DNA from: Prevotella melaninogenica
Lineage (GTDB): Bacteria > Bacteroidota > Bacteroidia > Bacteroidales > Bacteroidaceae
Length of the DNA stretch: 64,000 bases
Assembly (NCBI RefSeq): GCF_003609775.1
Contig: NZ_AP018050.1
Coordinates: 310,001-374,000 of the forward strand
Direction of reading: 5' to 3'
The position numbers were made by a program, and so were the translations under genes. The notes under the pieces are model-generated. The model was not told where the DNA came from, ran no database searches, and saw nothing but the letters and a program-made list of their open reading frames with translations. Shown here piece by piece: positions 51,960 to 60,612 of this stretch. Each line of letters starts with the position of its first letter. Position 1 is the stretch's first letter.

Positions 51960-53690
51960 TTAGAAGCAATGGCGTTTAAGGAAGTCCTCATACTGATTGC
52001 GATAGCCATTGAAGACGTTGATATCGACATCGCCACGGATGCCACGCACCTTGCCATCAGGACTCAACTGCCAGTAAGCCAATTTGAAGTTGGGCTTATA
52101 TTCGCCATAACGGGCTATCCACACGTGGTAGTTATCGCCCAAATCGGGTGCCAAAGGCATGTAGGTATTGGCAAACATCTGACTGATATAAAGGATTGGA
52201 CGCTTACCCGTTTGCTTCTGCACACGGCTCATCCACGCACGAATATTGCGGAACATCACCTCTGCTCCACCCATCGCAACAATCTGTGCATCGGTTGGCT
52301 CAACGTCTAATACTGGGGGTAGGTCGCCCTTATTAAACTTACTACATTTAAGGAAATACTCCGCCTGCGCTGCTCCTGCTGATGTAGTCGAAAAGAAATG
52401 ATAGGTACCTGTTCGAATACCATGCGCACGTGCCGCCTTATAATCAGCTTCATAATAAGCATTCAGCACCGTACAACCCTCCGTAGACTTCACGTATGCG
52501 AAGGAAACGGGATAGTCCACCTTACCCTTTATAGTCTTCGTACTCAGCGTACCGAGGTCGGTGATGCGCAGTTTATCCCAATAGATGTTATAGACCTTAT
52601 TGTTCTGCTCATGCTGATGACGTGAGAGGTCGATGCCATAGATGCGGTCAGCGGTGTAGGTAAGGCGTTCACCTTTGAATACATCCGCCTTCCATTCGCC
52701 CACTTGAAGATACTCGTGTGGTGCGACATAGATACCAAATCCGTCGCGTTTGCCGTCCTTCCAATGTCCGTCATAGAAACTACCATCGTCGCCATAGAGC
52801 TTACCATAACCATTCGGAATGCCCTTCTGGCTCTCACCCTCATATCGTCCACCAGCAATACGAATACCCTTTGCAAGGCTGCCGATAGTTGCCACGTGGG
52901 TTTTATAATATGCGTTCAGTGCGTCTATCGCCCCACCCTTTTGCAAACGAGTAATCAAACGAATAGGAGTTCTTTTGCTTTCGGTTTGCAGGAGTACGCA
53001 ATTATTCTCTTTATCTATCTCCAAGCGGTTGCAATAAGTAGGCTTTCCCTTCTTAGAAGAGGGCTGAATAGCATAGCGATTCTGCTGTCGGATACGCAGC
53101 TGAGCAGAAGAAGTTGAAAGCGAATCCAACACCTTTATCATCCGACGAAGCGAATCCATCTGATGCACCACCTCGGTATGATACTCCGCAATCTTATTAT
53201 ATCCGTAATCCTGAACACTGTGTACACGAAGATAATAGCCCATCTCGTTGCGCTTCGTTTGCAGTCCATCCAACTCCGAATCCATCTGAGCAATCGTCTG
53301 ACGAACAACGTTTTGCACGCCTTTACCCCTTAGATTGACGATTGTAGACGGTTTATAATCCCACCGAATGAGAATACGTCCATGACAAGAAGGCACAACG
53401 GGCAATCGATTCACCCAATAACCGCGCTGCGTGATACTGCGTGTATGAATTGAATCCTTATTGACGGAGCCACCCACAAAGGCTGAGTCGGTATAATCGG
53501 CAAAGTATGCAAAGGGCTTACCATCAGCCTCTAAGGTGTAATACGCCTCCTGACGAATGGTCACAGCACTCTTATCTACCTCCTCTTGCGAAGGGGGTAG
53601 ACAACGAAAGACAATATATATGAGTAGAAGGACAAGCAAAATGCCTCCTCCTACATACAGGGTTCGCCTTGAAGGGCGGTAGTTGAACAT
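51960..53690 (-). CDS. Membrane-anchored MORN-repeat / GH25 lysozyme protein
   Basis: A 576-residue protein. One N-terminal signal-anchor helix (about 13-31, VGGGILLVLLLIYIVFRCL) is followed by a long helical region (about 90-200, heptad-like in QTIAQMDSELDGLQTKRNEMG). MORN motifs come next at about 275-345 (YEGESQKGIPNGYGKLYGDD, YDGHWKDGKRDGFGIYV, GEWKADVFKGERL), then a GH25 domain to the C-terminus (YGIDLSRHQHEQ, FAYVKSTEGCTVLN, GTYHFFS, PPVLDVEPTD, WIARYGEY, YWQLSPDGKVRG). It should cleave peptidoglycan while tethered to the inner membrane; the MORN part may bind lipid or a division or wall partner. The combination is unusual to me. A divergent promoter region separates it from the metal operon. 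Confidence 0.9.
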   Translation of the reverse strand: MFNYRPSRRTLYVGGGILLVLLLIYIVFRCLPPSQEEVDKSAVTIRQEAYYTLEADGKPFAYFADYTDSAFVGGSVNKDSIHTRSITQRGYWVNRLPVVPSCHGRILIRWDYKPSTIVNLRGKGVQNVVRQTIAQMDSELDGLQTKRNEMGYYLRVHSVQDYGYNKIAEYHTEVVHQMDSLRRMIKVLDSLSTSSAQLRIRQQNRYAIQPSSKKGKPTYCNRLEIDKENNCVLLQTESKRTPIRLITRLQKGGAIDALNAYYKTHVATIGSLAKGIRIAGGRYEGESQKGIPNGYGKLYGDDGSFYDGHWKDGKRDGFGIYVAPHEYLQVGEWKADVFKGERLTYTADRIYGIDLSRHQHEQNNKVYNIYWDKLRITDLGTLSTKTIKGKVDYPVSFAYVKSTEGCTVLNAYYEADYKAARAHGIRTGTYHFFSTTSAGAAQAEYFLKCSKFNKGDLPPVLDVEPTDAQIVAMGGAEVMFRNIRAWMSRVQKQTGKRPILYISQMFANTYMPLAPDLGDNYHVWIARYGEYKPNFKLAYWQLSPDGKVRGIRGDVDINVFNGYRNQYEDFLKRHCF

Positions 53691-53712
53691 TAAAATAAAT
53701 TTAAAATATTTG

Positions 53713-53720
53713 CAAAGTTA
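53713..53720 (-). promoter_or_regulatory. -7 box (TAACTTTG on minus) of MORN-GH25 gene
   Basis: CAAAGTTA on the plus strand, 22 bases before its ATG; 12 bases separate it from the plus-strand box at 53733, so the two promoters overlap. Confidence 0.7.
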
Positions 53721-53732
53721 CAAATAATTATC

Positions 53733-53740
53733 TAACTTTG
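53733..53740 (+). promoter_or_regulatory. -7 box (TAACTTTG) of metal-handling operon
   Basis: TAnnTTTG match 11 bases before the ATG at 53752; its upstream half coincides with the divergent -7 box. Confidence 0.7.
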
Positions 53741-53751
53741 CAGCCAAGTTT

Positions 53752-54132
53752 ATGAGAAAAACGACAGACATATTACTATCCCTTCTATTGTCAACGATGA
53801 TAGTATGGATTGGTTCGGGCATCATGACAGTGGTGTGCGCACATACTGGCAATGTGTCTGTTGCTAAGATGGAAGATAAAGGTCATTGCAATGATAACGA
53901 TGTTAAGGATTGCATGAAGATTGAGGTAAAAAGCTTGTCGCCCACAGACATGGCGCACAATGACTTTTATCACATTCAGCCTATACAGCTTTCGCTGCTC
54001 CCACAATTCATAAGCAATTGTCAATTATTGCCTTTGCCCGTTCTGACAAAGGCTCCAGAGAGGATGTTGTCGTTGCTCTGGCATAGTCCGCCACGCCAAT
54101 ACCTCCAATTACTTACGACACTTATCATTTGA
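53752..54132 (+). CDS. Small exported Cys/His protein heading the TonB-receptor/HMA operon
   Basis: A 126-residue protein. The N-terminus has a hydrophobic signal or anchor (about 8-28). A Cys-His pair (VVCAHTGN), further Cys/His (KGHCNDNDVKDC) and a Pro-Pro near the C-terminus (HSPPRQYLQ) follow. This pattern resembles the small HYC_CC_PP-type proteins found before TonB receptors in Bacteroidota; I am moderately sure. The Cys/His content and the HMA protein downstream suggest metal binding, perhaps copper, in the periplasm. It begins 11 bases after a -7 box and is followed by the TonB receptor after 157 bases. Confidence 0.7.
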   Translation: MRKTTDILLSLLLSTMIVWIGSGIMTVVCAHTGNVSVAKMEDKGHCNDNDVKDCMKIEVKSLSPTDMAHNDFYHIQPIQLSLLPQFISNCQLLPLPVLTKAPERMLSLLWHSPPRQYLQLLTTLII

Positions 54133-54289
54133 TTTTTTGTTGTTTTCTGTTCCTCATGTTATGGGCTACAGAAGGTTTATCGTACCTGTTACACAAGTGT
54201 GTTCGGGTAAAAAAGCGTATCAGTATGTTTCCCATTCTGATACCACACAGGCTTTATAAATTTTAAATAACAACTGAAAATCAAACAAA

Positions 54290-56338
54290 ATGAATAAAAT
54301 CATATATTTAGCAGGACTGACCTTGCTGTCTGTCCTACCTGCTACCGCACAGGAAACTGCTGTCGACACGACCGCAACCATGAAAGATCAGACATTGGAT
54401 AACGTGACCGTTACAACACGAAGAGCCTCTGTGCGCTCGTTGGCTGGAGCCATCAACGGCAAAGACATCCTACGTGACGAACTCTTCAAGGCTGCTTGCT
54501 GTAACCTTGGTGAGAGCTTTGTCAACAATGCTTCGGTAGATGTAAACTACTCAGATGCGACAACGGGAGCCAAACAAATCAAACTCCTTGGTCTTAGTGG
54601 TACGTATGTTCAGATGCTGACCGAGAACCTTCCTAACTTTCGTGGTGCTGCCCTCCCTTACGGTTTAGGCTATGTTCCAGGCAGTTGGATGAAGAGTATG
54701 CAGGTGAGTAAGGGTAATACATCCGTCAAGAATGGCTACGAAGCGATGACAGGTCAGATTAATGTAGAATACGTTAAACCTGAAGATCCAACAGGAATGA
54801 GTGTCAACCTCTATGGCAGTACGATGGGTAAATTCGAGGCAAATGCGGATGGTAACATTCATATCAATGGCAACAAGAACCTCAGTACGGAAATTCTTGC
54901 TCACTTTGAGAACAACTGGCGACACCATGATGGCAATAGCGACGGCTTCCAAGATGCCCCAAAGGTGAGACAATACAACCTGCAGAACCGTTGGTTTTGG
55001 AAGCAGGGCGATTATATCTTACATGCTGGTTTGTCGCTGTTGAAGGAAGACCGCGTGAGTGGTCAGACTCCTCATGCTGCTGCAACGAATCCTTATCGCA
55101 TTGATATCGGCACCGACCGCTACGAGGCTTATATGAAACATGCCTTTGTTCTCAATAAGGAACACGCCACAAACATCGCTTTGATGGGTAATGTATCTAT
55201 GCACAAGCAGCAGGCGCAATATGGTATTAAGCAGTATGATGTCAACGAGAAGAATGCTTATGCATCACTTATGTTTGAGACAAACTTCACCGATAAGCAC
55301 AATCTCTCTGCTGGTTTGAGCCTCAACCACGATTATTTGCATCAGAGTCTGACACTCCCAGCAACGGCTGTACCTTCTGATTACGGTAATATCTACCCGC
55401 TCACGCGTGGCATTGAGAGTGAGACGACACCGGGCGCATACGTTCAGTACACCTATAATCTGCATAGTCGATTCATCGCTATGGCAGGATTGCGCATCGA
55501 CCATAGCAACGTCTATGGCACCTTCTTCACTCCTCGCTTCCACTTGAAATGGGTGCCAGCTGACTTCCTGACCCTCCGCCTCTCGGCAGGTAAGGGCTAT
55601 CGCAGTCCGCACGCATTAGCTGAGAACAACTACCTAATGGCTTCGGGCCGTCGATTCATCATCGACAAGCTCGATCAAGAGGCTGCATGGAACTATGGTG
55701 CGAGTCTTAACTTCAACATTCCAATAGGAAGTAAGCTACTGAAAATCAATACTGATTACTATTACACGCACTTCCTTTCACAGATGTTGATTGACTATGA
55801 TAGCAACCCAGAGGAGCTGCATATCACTAATCTCAATGGTAAAAGCTTCTCGCACACCTTCCAAATCGATGCTTCCTACCCTCTTTTCAAGGGCTTTGAA
55901 CTGACGGCAGCCTACCGATACAACCTCGTGAAGGCTACTTACGGTGGTCAGCTGAGATGGAAACCATTGCAGAGTCGTTACAAAGGACTCTTAACACTCA
56001 GCTATAAAACGCCTTTAGGACTCTGGCAGTTTGATGCTACTGCAGCCTTGAACGGAGGCGGCAGAATGCCTGAAAGCTATGCACTGCCATCGGGCGAACG
56101 CTCATGGTCGGGCAGCTATAAGGCTTACGGACAGCTTAGCGGGCAGGTGACACGCTACTTCCGCCACTTCTCTCTTTACATTGGTGGGGAAAACCTTACC
56201 AATTACAAGCAGAAGAACCCTATCATCGGCTATCAAAATCCGTGGGCTAACGGCTTCGAACCAACAATGACCTATGGTCCTATTGAGGGCGCAATGGCAT
56301 ACGTTGGTATCCGTCTGAACCTCGGTAAACGACAGTAA
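54290..56338 (+). CDS. TonB-dependent outer-membrane receptor, probable metal uptake
   Basis: A 682-residue protein. Signal peptide ending ATAQ (about 21), TonB box region (LDNVTVTTRRAS), plug domain with LGESFVNNASVDVNYSDA, KLLGLSGTYVQMLTENLP and GYEAMTGQINVEY, and a beta-barrel ending in YVGIRLNLGKR with a basic last residue. It lacks the carboxypeptidase-like N-terminal domain of SusC proteins. Context, with a small Cys/His protein before it and an HMA metal-binding protein after it, points to uptake of a metal or metallophore such as copper. Ligand specificity is inference. Intergenic distance to the HMA gene is 95 bases. Confidence 0.92.
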   Translation: MNKIIYLAGLTLLSVLPATAQETAVDTTATMKDQTLDNVTVTTRRASVRSLAGAINGKDILRDELFKAACCNLGESFVNNASVDVNYSDATTGAKQIKLLGLSGTYVQMLTENLPNFRGAALPYGLGYVPGSWMKSMQVSKGNTSVKNGYEAMTGQINVEYVKPEDPTGMSVNLYGSTMGKFEANADGNIHINGNKNLSTEILAHFENNWRHHDGNSDGFQDAPKVRQYNLQNRWFWKQGDYILHAGLSLLKEDRVSGQTPHAAATNPYRIDIGTDRYEAYMKHAFVLNKEHATNIALMGNVSMHKQQAQYGIKQYDVNEKNAYASLMFETNFTDKHNLSAGLSLNHDYLHQSLTLPATAVPSDYGNIYPLTRGIESETTPGAYVQYTYNLHSRFIAMAGLRIDHSNVYGTFFTPRFHLKWVPADFLTLRLSAGKGYRSPHALAENNYLMASGRRFIIDKLDQEAAWNYGASLNFNIPIGSKLLKINTDYYYTHFLSQMLIDYDSNPEELHITNLNGKSFSHTFQIDASYPLFKGFELTAAYRYNLVKATYGGQLRWKPLQSRYKGLLTLSYKTPLGLWQFDATAALNGGGRMPESYALPSGERSWSGSYKAYGQLSGQVTRYFRHFSLYIGGENLTNYKQKNPIIGYQNPWANGFEPTMTYGPIEGAMAYVGIRLNLGKRQ

Positions 56339-56433
56339 ACATTGATTCATTCACAACAGAATAACATAAACGACAACACAGAGAGACGTCTTGAAACACG
56401 CTTTCGGACGTCTCCCACAAACAAACAACAATT

Positions 56434-56763
56434 ATGAAAAAAGCTATTTTCACAATGCTGATGCTCATGGTAGCCATGATTGCAACAGCCAAAGACATCA
56501 AAACAGTTATCTTCACCACTACTCCACAGATGCACTGTGCTAACTGTGAGAACACTATCAAGGGTAACCTTCGCTTTGAAAAGGGTGTGAAGGAGATTAA
56601 GACAAGTGTTGAAGAACAGAAGGTATATGTAACCTACGATGCCCAAAAGACCAATGAAGAAAAGCTTCAGAAGGCTTTTGAGAAGTTTGGTTATAAGGCA
56701 GAAAAGACTACAAAGGAGGCAAAAATCCCTGTTCATGAGAACGAGGAGTGCGAGAATATGTAA
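56434..56763 (+). CDS. Exported heavy-metal-associated (HMA) domain protein
   Basis: A 109-residue protein with a signal peptide (1-19, ending ATA) and one HMA ferredoxin-like domain. The metal loop is MHCANCENT, a MxCxxC metallochaperone site. The C-terminal tail has EECENM with an extra Cys. It would bind a soft metal such as Cu(I) in the periplasm and pass it on. Fits with the TonB receptor upstream. Terminator 56792-56836 closes the operon. Confidence 0.93.
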   Translation: MKKAIFTMLMLMVAMIATAKDIKTVIFTTTPQMHCANCENTIKGNLRFEKGVKEIKTSVEEQKVYVTYDAQKTNEEKLQKAFEKFGYKAEKTTKEAKIPVHENEECENM

Positions 56764-56791
56764 TCGCTAACTGTAAAGTCTATAAGTAAGT

Positions 56792-56836
56792 AATCGACCA
56801 TTACATGGCTCTCTGTAGCCTATGTGATGGTCGATT
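56792..56836 (+). terminator. Terminator of metal-handling operon
   Basis: AATCGACCAT and ATGGTCGATT form the outer arms with inner pairing ACAT/ATGT and GCT/AGC, followed by CTTCTTTAAC. Confidence 0.8.
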
Positions 56837-56875
56837 CTTCTTTAACCCATATCCTTTACAAAATAAAGAAATGGT

Positions 56876-56985
56876 ATCATAGATTGATACGGAGGTTCCG
56901 CACGTTTGGTGCTAAGCGTCCGCACATTTGGTGTTAAGCCTTAGCACGCCTGTAAGAGAGTGTTGAGAGGTGAGAGGATAGGTAT
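56876..56985. repeat. Five-unit 22-bp phased repeat block, family II copy 3
   Basis: Two good units at 56898-56919 and 56920-56941 (CCGCACGTTTGGTGCTAAG and CCGCACATTTGGTGTTAAG), a third at 56942 (TAGCACGCCTG) and degenerate flanks. It is the reverse orientation of copy 2 at 47053. Confidence 0.6.
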
Positions 56986-57040
56986 TAGCCTCCCTTTTCC
57001 TATGCGTTTATACTATTAAACGTCTTTATAGGGAAGCTGC

Positions 57041-57868
57041 TTATTTCTTCCCCTTTGACATCCTTACCCACAACTGGAACAGTGCAGGAACAAAGATGCA
57101 GAGCGAGAAGAACAGACCTCCGTACATCATGCGGTCGTTGCCGTGGAAGAAGTCGATGAGTTTTCCGTCGTTCATCTGTGGCATGAGGTTGAACATAAGA
57201 TAAGCCACCGTATTATTCACCCAATGAAATACGAAGCCCGGCAGAATACTACCCGTTTTCGAATAGAGCCAACCCAATAGCAGACCTACCAAAAAGGCGT
57301 GTAAACCTTGTGCTAAATTGAAATGGATAATACCGAAGATGAGGGCTGAAACGACAATGGCTATCCATCGATTTCGCTCGCCTAATGCGTTTTGTAGTAC
57401 ACGTTGAATAGCTCCACGGAAGACTATCTCTTCGGCTATTGGCACCATGATTCCCAAGGCGACATAACCCCAAGACACCTTCATGATACTTTTAAACATC
57501 TCTTCTGTTCCCTCTGGCATCGTTAGGTTAATCTTCTCGGCAAGGAATTCCATAGGGAGTATCGAACCTAAAGCTATGAGGGCTGACCACGTGAGTACTC
57601 CCCAAGGACGCGTCTTCAAATAGTTGCCAGATACGGGTGCCCACTTTGTACTGATGAAGAGGATAAAGGTTGCAAGACTACTGATGACTGCTGTTATTGC
57701 AAGAATCTCACCATTTTTCGTCAGATAGTCACCATCAGCAGCCCCTACCCCTCCAAGTAGACTTACAAGCTGCTTACCTCCCTCGAAAGAAAGACTTTGT
57801 ATCAAGATGAAAAGTGAAACAAATAAGATGACATAGAGCGTTGCGCTCAAAGCGTTTTTACTGTTCAT
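57041..57868 (-). CDS. CPBP family intramembrane glutamic protease
   Basis: A 275-residue protein with about seven membrane helices. The CPBP (CaaX protease and bacteriocin-processing-type) motifs are present: EEIVFRGAIQRVL (EExxxR, catalytic Glu), FGIIHFNLAQ (FxxxH) and the later HWVNNTVAY (HxxxN). The family cleaves within membranes; natural substrates of bacterial members are mostly unknown, some give bacteriocin immunity. It starts 11 bases after the stop of ribF, so the two form an operon. Confidence 0.92.
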   Translation of the reverse strand: MNSKNALSATLYVILFVSLFILIQSLSFEGGKQLVSLLGGVGAADGDYLTKNGEILAITAVISSLATFILFISTKWAPVSGNYLKTRPWGVLTWSALIALGSILPMEFLAEKINLTMPEGTEEMFKSIMKVSWGYVALGIMVPIAEEIVFRGAIQRVLQNALGERNRWIAIVVSALIFGIIHFNLAQGLHAFLVGLLLGWLYSKTGSILPGFVFHWVNNTVAYLMFNLMPQMNDGKLIDFFHGNDRMMYGGLFFSLCIFVPALFQLWVRMSKGKK

Positions 57869-57879
57869 TTCTGCAAATC

Positions 57880-58851
57880 TTAGGGTGTATTAATAATATT
57901 CTCTTGTATGTTATAAGCCTCATCAAACAAGCGGTTGATATTGTCCTTGTCTTGCTTCAGCTGTTGCGCTAAGGCTTCTAAAGAATCGAACTTATGCTCG
58001 TCTCTTATCTTACTAATGAAGCTTACAAGGAGTTCCTGCCCATAGAGATTGCCTGTGAAATTAAAAAGATTCACCTCCATGGAGGTGGTTGTGCCATTGA
58101 AAGTAGGCCGATGCCCAATGTTCATCATCCCTCGCTTCCATCCAACAGAGTCCTTCAAGCGAACCAAAACGGCATAGACGCCAGATGCAGGGAGCAGCTG
58201 CTGACAGCTGTTCACATCGAGATTGGCTGTTGGGAAACCCATCTTGCGCCCATTCTGATAGCCGTTGACAATCCGACTCTCAATCGTATAGTCATAGCCC
58301 AAAAGTCGATTGGCTGCCTCTATCTTGCCCTCACGCAGATAATTCCTGATAATCGACGAACTCACCTTCTCGTCATTTGGCAGGAAGGCATCGGCACGAA
58401 TGACCTCAATACCCATCTCCTTGCCATACTGAACATAGTCTTCAAAAGTCTCAGAGCGGTTGTGTCCGAAGCGGTTATCATAACCAATGATGAGTTTCTT
58501 TACGTTCAACTGCTTACACAACACCTCTTGCATGAAGTCATGGGCTGAGAGCGCAGCCAGCGAAGCATCAAAATTCAACACGAAACTATTGTCAATACGT
58601 GTCTTAGAAAGCAACAGCAGTTTCTCATCAAGTGTTGACAACAGTTGTGGCTGATAGTCAGCCTGCAGCACCTGACGTGGATGTCGGTCGAAGGTAATGA
58701 CTGCCGACGCCATCCCCGACCGTTCAGCCTCATCAATGACACGACTAATCAAGAACTGATGTCCACGATGCACCCCATCAAAGAACCCGATAGTTGCAAC
58801 CTGTTCCACCAGTTCATGCGTATCTCCCTGCTTGATATATATTGTATTCAA
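57880..58851 (-). CDS. ribF: Bifunctional riboflavin kinase / FAD synthetase
   Basis: A 323-residue protein, normal for RibF. The N-terminal FAD synthetase domain has TIGFFDGVHRGHQFL (nucleotide-binding GxFDGxHxGH) and FDRHPRQVL, plus IGYDNRFGHNRS and SSSIIRNYLREGK. The C-terminal riboflavin kinase domain (about 190-310) has GYQNGRKMGFPTANLDV and MNIGHRPTFNG with NLFNFTGNLYGQ. It makes FMN and then FAD. The promoter region (58871-58979) is a five-unit array with repeated -7-like boxes. Confidence 0.96.
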   Translation of the reverse strand: MNTIYIKQGDTHELVEQVATIGFFDGVHRGHQFLISRVIDEAERSGMASAVITFDRHPRQVLQADYQPQLLSTLDEKLLLLSKTRIDNSFVLNFDASLAALSAHDFMQEVLCKQLNVKKLIIGYDNRFGHNRSETFEDYVQYGKEMGIEVIRADAFLPNDEKVSSSIIRNYLREGKIEAANRLLGYDYTIESRIVNGYQNGRKMGFPTANLDVNSCQQLLPASGVYAVLVRLKDSVGWKRGMMNIGHRPTFNGTTTSMEVNLFNFTGNLYGQELLVSFISKIRDEHKFDSLEALAQQLKQDKDNINRLFDEAYNIQENIINTP

Positions 58852-58870
58852 TCCTCTTGTCTTATAGTTC

Positions 58871-58979
58871 GTTTACTTTCTTGCAAAGGTATTTTCATTT
58901 CTCTGCAAAGCGGTATTTACTTCCCTGCAAAGATATGTCACCTCACAACAAGGTAGTGTTTACTTTCTTGCAAAGGTAC
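58871..58979 (-). repeat. Five-unit 22-bp phased repeat block, family IV, overlapping ribF promoter
   Basis: Units start at 58871, 58893, 58915, 58937 (21 bases) and 58958. Each carries TTTCnnTGCAAAG or a variant; the first and last share GTTTACTTTCTTGCAAAGGT. As minus strand the motif reads TACCTTTG or TATCTTTG, the -7 box, at 58891-58884, 58934-58927 region and 58978-58971. Confidence 0.8.
58884..58891 (-). promoter_or_regulatory. -7 box (TACCTTTG on minus) of ribF
   Basis: The array copy nearest the gene, 32 bases before the ATG at 58851; the other array units supply upstream duplicates. Confidence 0.65.
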
Positions 58980-59073
58980 TCCAAATCACCCACAAACCCA
59001 CGCTCGTGCAAACAAAATGTGTTAAAACATTAAATTTCCTTACTATCCTTTCTCTTTTCCCAATTTATTTCAT

Positions 59074-59081
59074 TATCTTTG
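59074..59081 (+). promoter_or_regulatory. -7 box (TATCTTTG) of tRNA-CAU gene
   Basis: TAnnTTTG match 21 bases before the tRNA 5' end. Confidence 0.7.
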
Positions 59082-59102
59082 CACCCGAATTTATAAAATT
59101 CA

Positions 59103-59176
59103 GGACTTGTAGCTCAGTTGGTTAGAGCAACAGACTCATAATCTGGAGGTCCCTGGTTCAAGCCCAGGCTGGTCCA
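59103..59176 (+). tRNA. tRNA with CAU anticodon, elongator Met most likely
   Basis: Begins GGACTTGTAGCTCAG and ends GCTGGTCCA. The anticodon loop is CTCATAA. G1-C72 pairs, so it is not an initiator. An Ile-CAU (lysidine) identity cannot be wholly excluded. The acceptor stem contains one T-T mismatch (6-67). The 3' end is the likely attachment site of the island that follows. Confidence 0.92.
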
Positions 59177-59234
59177 CAAATAGGTTTCAAAAGGATGTCA
59201 AACAATACGTCATTTTAGCCTTCAAAACAAGGAT

Positions 59235-59270
59235 AATCGCTGTAAAATCAAGGTTTTACAGCGATTTTTT
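59235..59270 (+). terminator. Strong terminator after tRNA-CAU
   Basis: Perfect 13-bp arms AATCGCTGTAAAA and TTTTACAGCGATT (59235-59247, 59254-59266), loop TCAAGG, then TTTTG. Confidence 0.92.
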
Positions 59271-59484
59271 GTTTTTATCCATATCCGTTTGACTGCCAAA
59301 CTATACCTTTTGATAGTCATCATTCGGTCATTTTCTGCTACAGAAATTGCTACACAAAAGCAGAGTCTCAAAAAATGTAGCAATGAATGGAAAATGACTA
59401 TTAAATTGACGGCATGCAAAACTTTCATTTTCAAGAACTTATGTCGAGCTTTGTAGCCAAAAAGCTACACTAAAATGATGCGTT
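59271..59484. other. Possible integrase arm-site region
   Basis: Non-coding. The motif GCTACA or its complement TGTAGC recurs at about 59336, 59348, 59376, 59452 and 59464, the sort of short repeats bound by tyrosine recombinases beside an attachment site. Confidence 0.4.
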
Positions 59485-59661
59485 ATGAAAACGACTTTTA
59501 AAGTATCCTACTACCTACGTTCCAACTATGAGAACAAAGAAGGAAAATCACCTGTAATGCTCCGAATATATCTCGGTGGCGAAAAGGCAAATCTTGGATT
59601 CACTAAAAACACCGCTCTTAGGGTCTTAGGGAGGCTTTTTTTACACTCGAGGAGAGATTAA
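59485..59661 (+). pseudogene. N-terminal remnant of a tyrosine recombinase (integrase)
   Basis: The 58-residue frame starts MKTTFKVSYYLRSNYENKEG and continues KSPVMLRIYLGGEKANLGFT, the typical N-terminal arm-binding region of Bacteroidota phage/CTn integrases (normally about 400 residues). After codon 45 or so (KNTAL) similarity stops and the DNA is joined to the middle of a different gene. It lies 309 bases after a tRNA gene, the usual place for an integrase. No catalytic part remains in the window. Confidence 0.75.
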
Positions 59662-60412
59662 TAAAGCCATTGATTATGTGCAACTCTCGCTCGAAGATGC
59701 CAACTTTTACGATACACGTCAGCGCAAAATAGAAATTGGAAACATTCTTCCCATCATCGAACAAGAACACTTAACCATGCTACAACAGCAGCGAAACAGC
59801 ATGGCTATTGCCGCTTTCGTAGTCATTTGCCTTCTTCTTGGCTTGATATATGGCGTTTGGGTGATTAAAAAGCAAATGAAAAAGCTGCACAAAGCGCAAG
59901 AAATTATCGAAGAATAGAATAACAGCTTGGTGCAATCGAATATGAAGTTGAACGAGGCAAACAAGATAAAAGACGAGTATATAGGGTGCTCTTTCTATCT
60001 AAATGCAGAGTATATTTCGAAACTCAAAAAGCTTTATAAAGGCATTGAGCGCAAGATTATAAGTAGACAATTCGACTCTTTGCGTCAAAGTGTAAACGAA
60101 TCGGTGCTCGAAAGCGAGCGAAAGAGTATGTATTCAGACTTCGATGAAACCTTTTTAAAGCTCTTTTCGCACTTTATAGACAGCTATGAGCAACTCTTTG
60201 AGCCCACAACTCAACGTCGTTCGATGCTGAATGAGCATCTAACAACAGAGATGCGCATCTTCGCTCTCATTCGTTTAGGCATACAAGACAGCAAAAGAAT
60301 TGCTAAATTCTTAAACTATTCGGTTCACACCATCAACACTTATAAAACCCGAGTGAAGAACAAGTTGTGGATAGAAAACGATTTGTTTGAACAGAAAATC
60401 ATGGAGATTTAG
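59630..60412 (+). pseudogene. Truncated and nonsense-interrupted DUF6377-like regulator
   Basis: The frame opens after a TAG at 59627 and reads YTRGEINKAIDYVQLSLEDA, the end of a TPR region. A membrane helix (AIAAFVVICLLLGLIYGVWVI) and coiled coil follow, then an in-frame TAG at 59915-59917. The same frame goes on to 60412 with a cytoplasmic domain and a C-terminal HTH (DSKRIAKFLNYSVHTINTYKTRVKNKLW). This is the layout of Bacteroidota TPR/DUF6377 transcriptional regulators; the N-terminal TPR part is missing, replaced by the integrase stub. Two lesions show it is dead. It precedes a TonB receptor that it may once have controlled. Confidence 0.8.
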
Positions 60413-60612
60413 TTCTCATTCCAAGCTTTTGCCGTTTCAATTCCTTGGAATAGCTTTCCTCCTTGCCACTATCTTATCCCTTTTTGCTTGCCTGTTGGTG
60501 TGCAAAAGGGTAGAGTGTGTGGCCTATTTTTAGAACTTTAAGTAGGTAAAAGCACCGTCCTCATCTATCTTTCTTTCCCCTTTTTCTCTTCAAGTCGTAG
60601 CCGTTCCATTGC
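60413..60612. other. Intergenic, island
   Basis: No gene or RNA recognised before the family III repeat. Text is T/C-rich on the plus strand. Confidence 0.4.

Noticed and set aside
57994-58548. 184-codon plus frame opposite ribF
   Set aside because: Antisense to a complete RibF.
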